Assembly: GCA_007117625.1 (NCBI GenBank)
Contig: SKGE01000020.1
Coordinates: 1-34,256, forward strand
Direction: 5' to 3'
From: Candidatus Izemoplasma sp.
GTDB taxonomy: Bacteria > Bacillota_I > Bacilli_A > Izemoplasmatales > Izemoplasmataceae
DNA: 34,256 bases
Numbering within the stretch: the stretch's first letter is position 1; each line of letters starts with the position of its first letter. Position numbers and translations under genes: made by a program. Below are positions 32,928-34,256 of this stretch, in pieces. The notes under the pieces are model-generated. The model worked only from the letters and a program-made list of their open reading frames with translations, was not told the DNA's origin and did no database searches.

Positions 32928-34256
32928 TTATTTAGAGGGTTTATAAAGTGCTACAGCTTTGGGTAAGTTTTGTATCACATCAGATGCTAAATAACCTTCT
33001 TCACCAAATTGTTCTTCCGTTAAATCTGCTGCTTTACCATGAATGTTTACGGCTAGTTCTAAAGCATTTAAGGTGCTCAAGTTTTTCATAACACATGTCG
33101 CAATCACGCCGCTTAATACATCGCCACTACCTGCTTTCGCTAAGCCTGGGTTTCCTGCTTCTACAAAGTATAAATTCCCATTTTCTGCAATGATGGTTGT
33201 TGGGCCTTTTAACAGGACCCATATTGGATATTTTTTAGTAAAGTCTATTAATAGATGTGTTGTATCTTCTAAGACGTCTTGAGTAGTTTTACCAATAAGC
33301 TTTGCAAATTCTCCCACATGAGGTGTGATGATGATTGCTTTGTCATTCTTTGGAATATTGACCTCACTAATCAACGCTATCCCATCTCCATCGATAATTA
33401 ATGGTACCTCATCATCTAACAAAGCGATTAAAACTTCTTTATTTCCAACTTCCTTCCCAAACCCGGGACCGAATACATAACTATGATAGTTTCCTAATAG
33501 GTCTGTCGGATTACTATCGTAGCTTTTAACTAATATTTCATTGGCAGTATTTAGAAAATACATTCTTTCGTTTTCACGAACCGCTAATGACGCTAAACCA
33601 GACCCAGTTCTTAACGCTGCGAGCGCAGCCATTTGTGGAGCGCCTGGCATCGTTTTGTGTCCACCGACAACCAAAGTGTTCCCATAGTTATACTTATGCG
33701 AAAAATGCTTTCTTGAAGGTATCTTAAGATTTTTATTGGTTGTGAGAAGTTCGTGTTTAGGTTGATCGATATCTGTCACAATACCCACATTGACAAGTAT
33801 ATTTTTCTTTGAACAGTCTTTTGCTTGATGTAATAGATTTCCTATTTTATATGCCTGTACAATCAATGTATAATCTGCAATAATTGCTGCACCTTTAATT
33901 AATCCATTTGCAGCGTTTACTCCTGATGGAATATCAATACTAATTGTCGTGGCTTTACTATGGTTGATGGTTTCAATGATTGTTTTTAAACGACCTTCAA
34001 CCGGTCGTATCTTACCAATGCCAAAAATACCATCGATAATGTAGTCGGTAGCATTTATCAAACGATACATTTCTTCAGTGTTTGATGGGTTTAGTTGCGT
34101 TACACTAATGTTTGAATCTAATGCTTTTAATGCCGCTTTTGTTTCGTCGGTTGGATTTACATTGGGGAATAACATCCATACCGAAACTTGTTGCTTGATT
34201 TCATGCAACTTTTGAGCAATAACGAGCGCATCACCACCGTTGTTTCCGGGTCCACA
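32928..34256 (-). CDS. nnrD: Bifunctional NAD(P)HX epimerase / dehydratase, 5' end cut by the window
   Basis: Repairs hydrated NAD(P)H. The reading frame is open to the window edge and starts there inside the epimerase motif GPGNNGGDALVIAQKL, so the N-terminus lies beyond 34256; the first start-like codon in view (34208) is internal. The N-terminal domain (YjeF_N type) continues with IIDGIFGIG and ISIDIPSGVNAANG. The C-terminal dehydratase (YjeF_C/NnrD) has NTLVVGGHKTMPGAPQMAA, ITPHVGEF, VLLKGPTTII, and NPGLAKAGSGDVLSG, the ATP/ADP and catalytic signature. It lies upstream of the purine operon in the same direction, with about 122 nt between, which includes the operon promoter. No terminator is evident, so some read-through is possible. 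Confidence 0.92.
   Translation of the reverse strand, partial: CGPGNNGGDALVIAQKLHEIKQQVSVWMLFPNVNPTDETKAALKALDSNISVTQLNPSNTEEMYRLINATDYIIDGIFGIGKIRPVEGRLKTIIETINHSKATTISIDIPSGVNAANGLIKGAAIIADYTLIVQAYKIGNLLHQAKDCSKKNILVNVGIVTDIDQPKHELLTTNKNLKIPSRKHFSHKYNYGNTLVVGGHKTMPGAPQMAALAALRTGSGLASLAVRENERMYFLNTANEILVKSYDSNPTDLLGNYHSYVFGPGFGKEVGNKEVLIALLDDEVPLIIDGDGIALISEVNIPKNDKAIIITPHVGEFAKLIGKTTQDVLEDTTHLLIDFTKKYPIWVLLKGPTTIIAENGNLYFVEAGNPGLAKAGSGDVLSGVIATCVMKNLSTLNALELAVNIHGKAADLTEEQFGEEGYLASDVIQNLPKAVALYKPSK

Noticed and set aside
1-34256. Mobile elements, CRISPR arrays, rRNA genes or prophage
   Set aside because: No transposase, integrase, terminal repeats, direct-repeat arrays or rRNA-like sequence was seen on either strand.

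Overview
The window is AT-rich, densely coded bacterial DNA of a low-GC Gram-positive type (Bacillota or Mycoplasmatota relatives). TGA is used as a stop codon (for example at 5894-5896, 25431-25433 and at the ATGA junctions of the long operon) and TGG encodes Trp, so this is genetic code 11 and not the Mycoplasma/Spiroplasma code. Shine-Dalgarno sequences are strong (AGGAGG-like) and intergenic spaces are short. No non-coding stretch exceeds about 170 bases, and the longest (2432-2600) is filled by a tRNA and terminators. An Acholeplasma/Izemoplasma-like or other deep-branching Bacilli-like host would fit, but this is inference from gene content.

Left part, 1-13102: assorted housekeeping genes. 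A probable SipW-type signal peptidase follows a short secreted-type protein (19-1143). Next comes a membrane-anchored protein with three SAP/Rho-N-like segments (1262-2431), a tRNA-Thr(GGU) on the minus strand, a Rieske ferredoxin, and a TGS-domain nucleoside kinase. YaaA and MsrB (oxidative stress) follow, then a minus-strand run of a four-helix membrane protein, MnmM tRNA methyltransferase, an acyl-CoA thioesterase, a MacB-like ABC transporter and a DUF1295 membrane enzyme. After these are a secreted glycerophosphodiester phosphodiesterase, exodeoxyribonuclease III and guanine deaminase (guaD). Convergent gene pairs share bidirectional hairpin terminators.

Right part, 13103-32805: one very long minus-strand operon of 18 genes (about 19.7 kb), with overlaps or gaps of less than 30 nt throughout, for anaerobic purine breakdown. 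In transcription order: mocA (Mo cofactor cytidylyltransferase); a first three-subunit molybdenum hydroxylase (FAD, FeS, Mo); an unknown polytopic membrane protein; XdhC maturation factor; a THEP1-like P-loop protein; a cyclic amidohydrolase (HyuA type); an SsnA-type aminohydrolase; a PreA/DHOD-like flavoprotein with two 4Fe-4S sites; a second three-subunit molybdenum hydroxylase (Mo, FeS, FAD); adenine deaminase; two fold-type II PLP enzymes; YgeY hydrolase; and YgeW carbamoyltransferase. GuaD sits convergent at the distal end. The simplest reading is that adenine and guanine are deaminated to hypoxanthine and xanthine, oxidised or reduced by the Mo and flavin enzymes, ring-opened by the amidohydrolases, and split by YgeY, a PLP lyase and YgeW.

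The operon resembles the ygeW-ygeX-ygeY-hyuA-ssnA-xdh purine clusters of E. coli and gut Clostridia, with several differences. A recognisable YgeX is absent and two other PLP enzymes occupy its place. There are two complete hydroxylases with different active-site residues. The flavoprotein lacks the usual catalytic Cys. No carbamate kinase or recognised permease is present in the operon.

At the right edge is the 3' part of a bifunctional NAD(P)HX epimerase/dehydratase, truncated by the window end.
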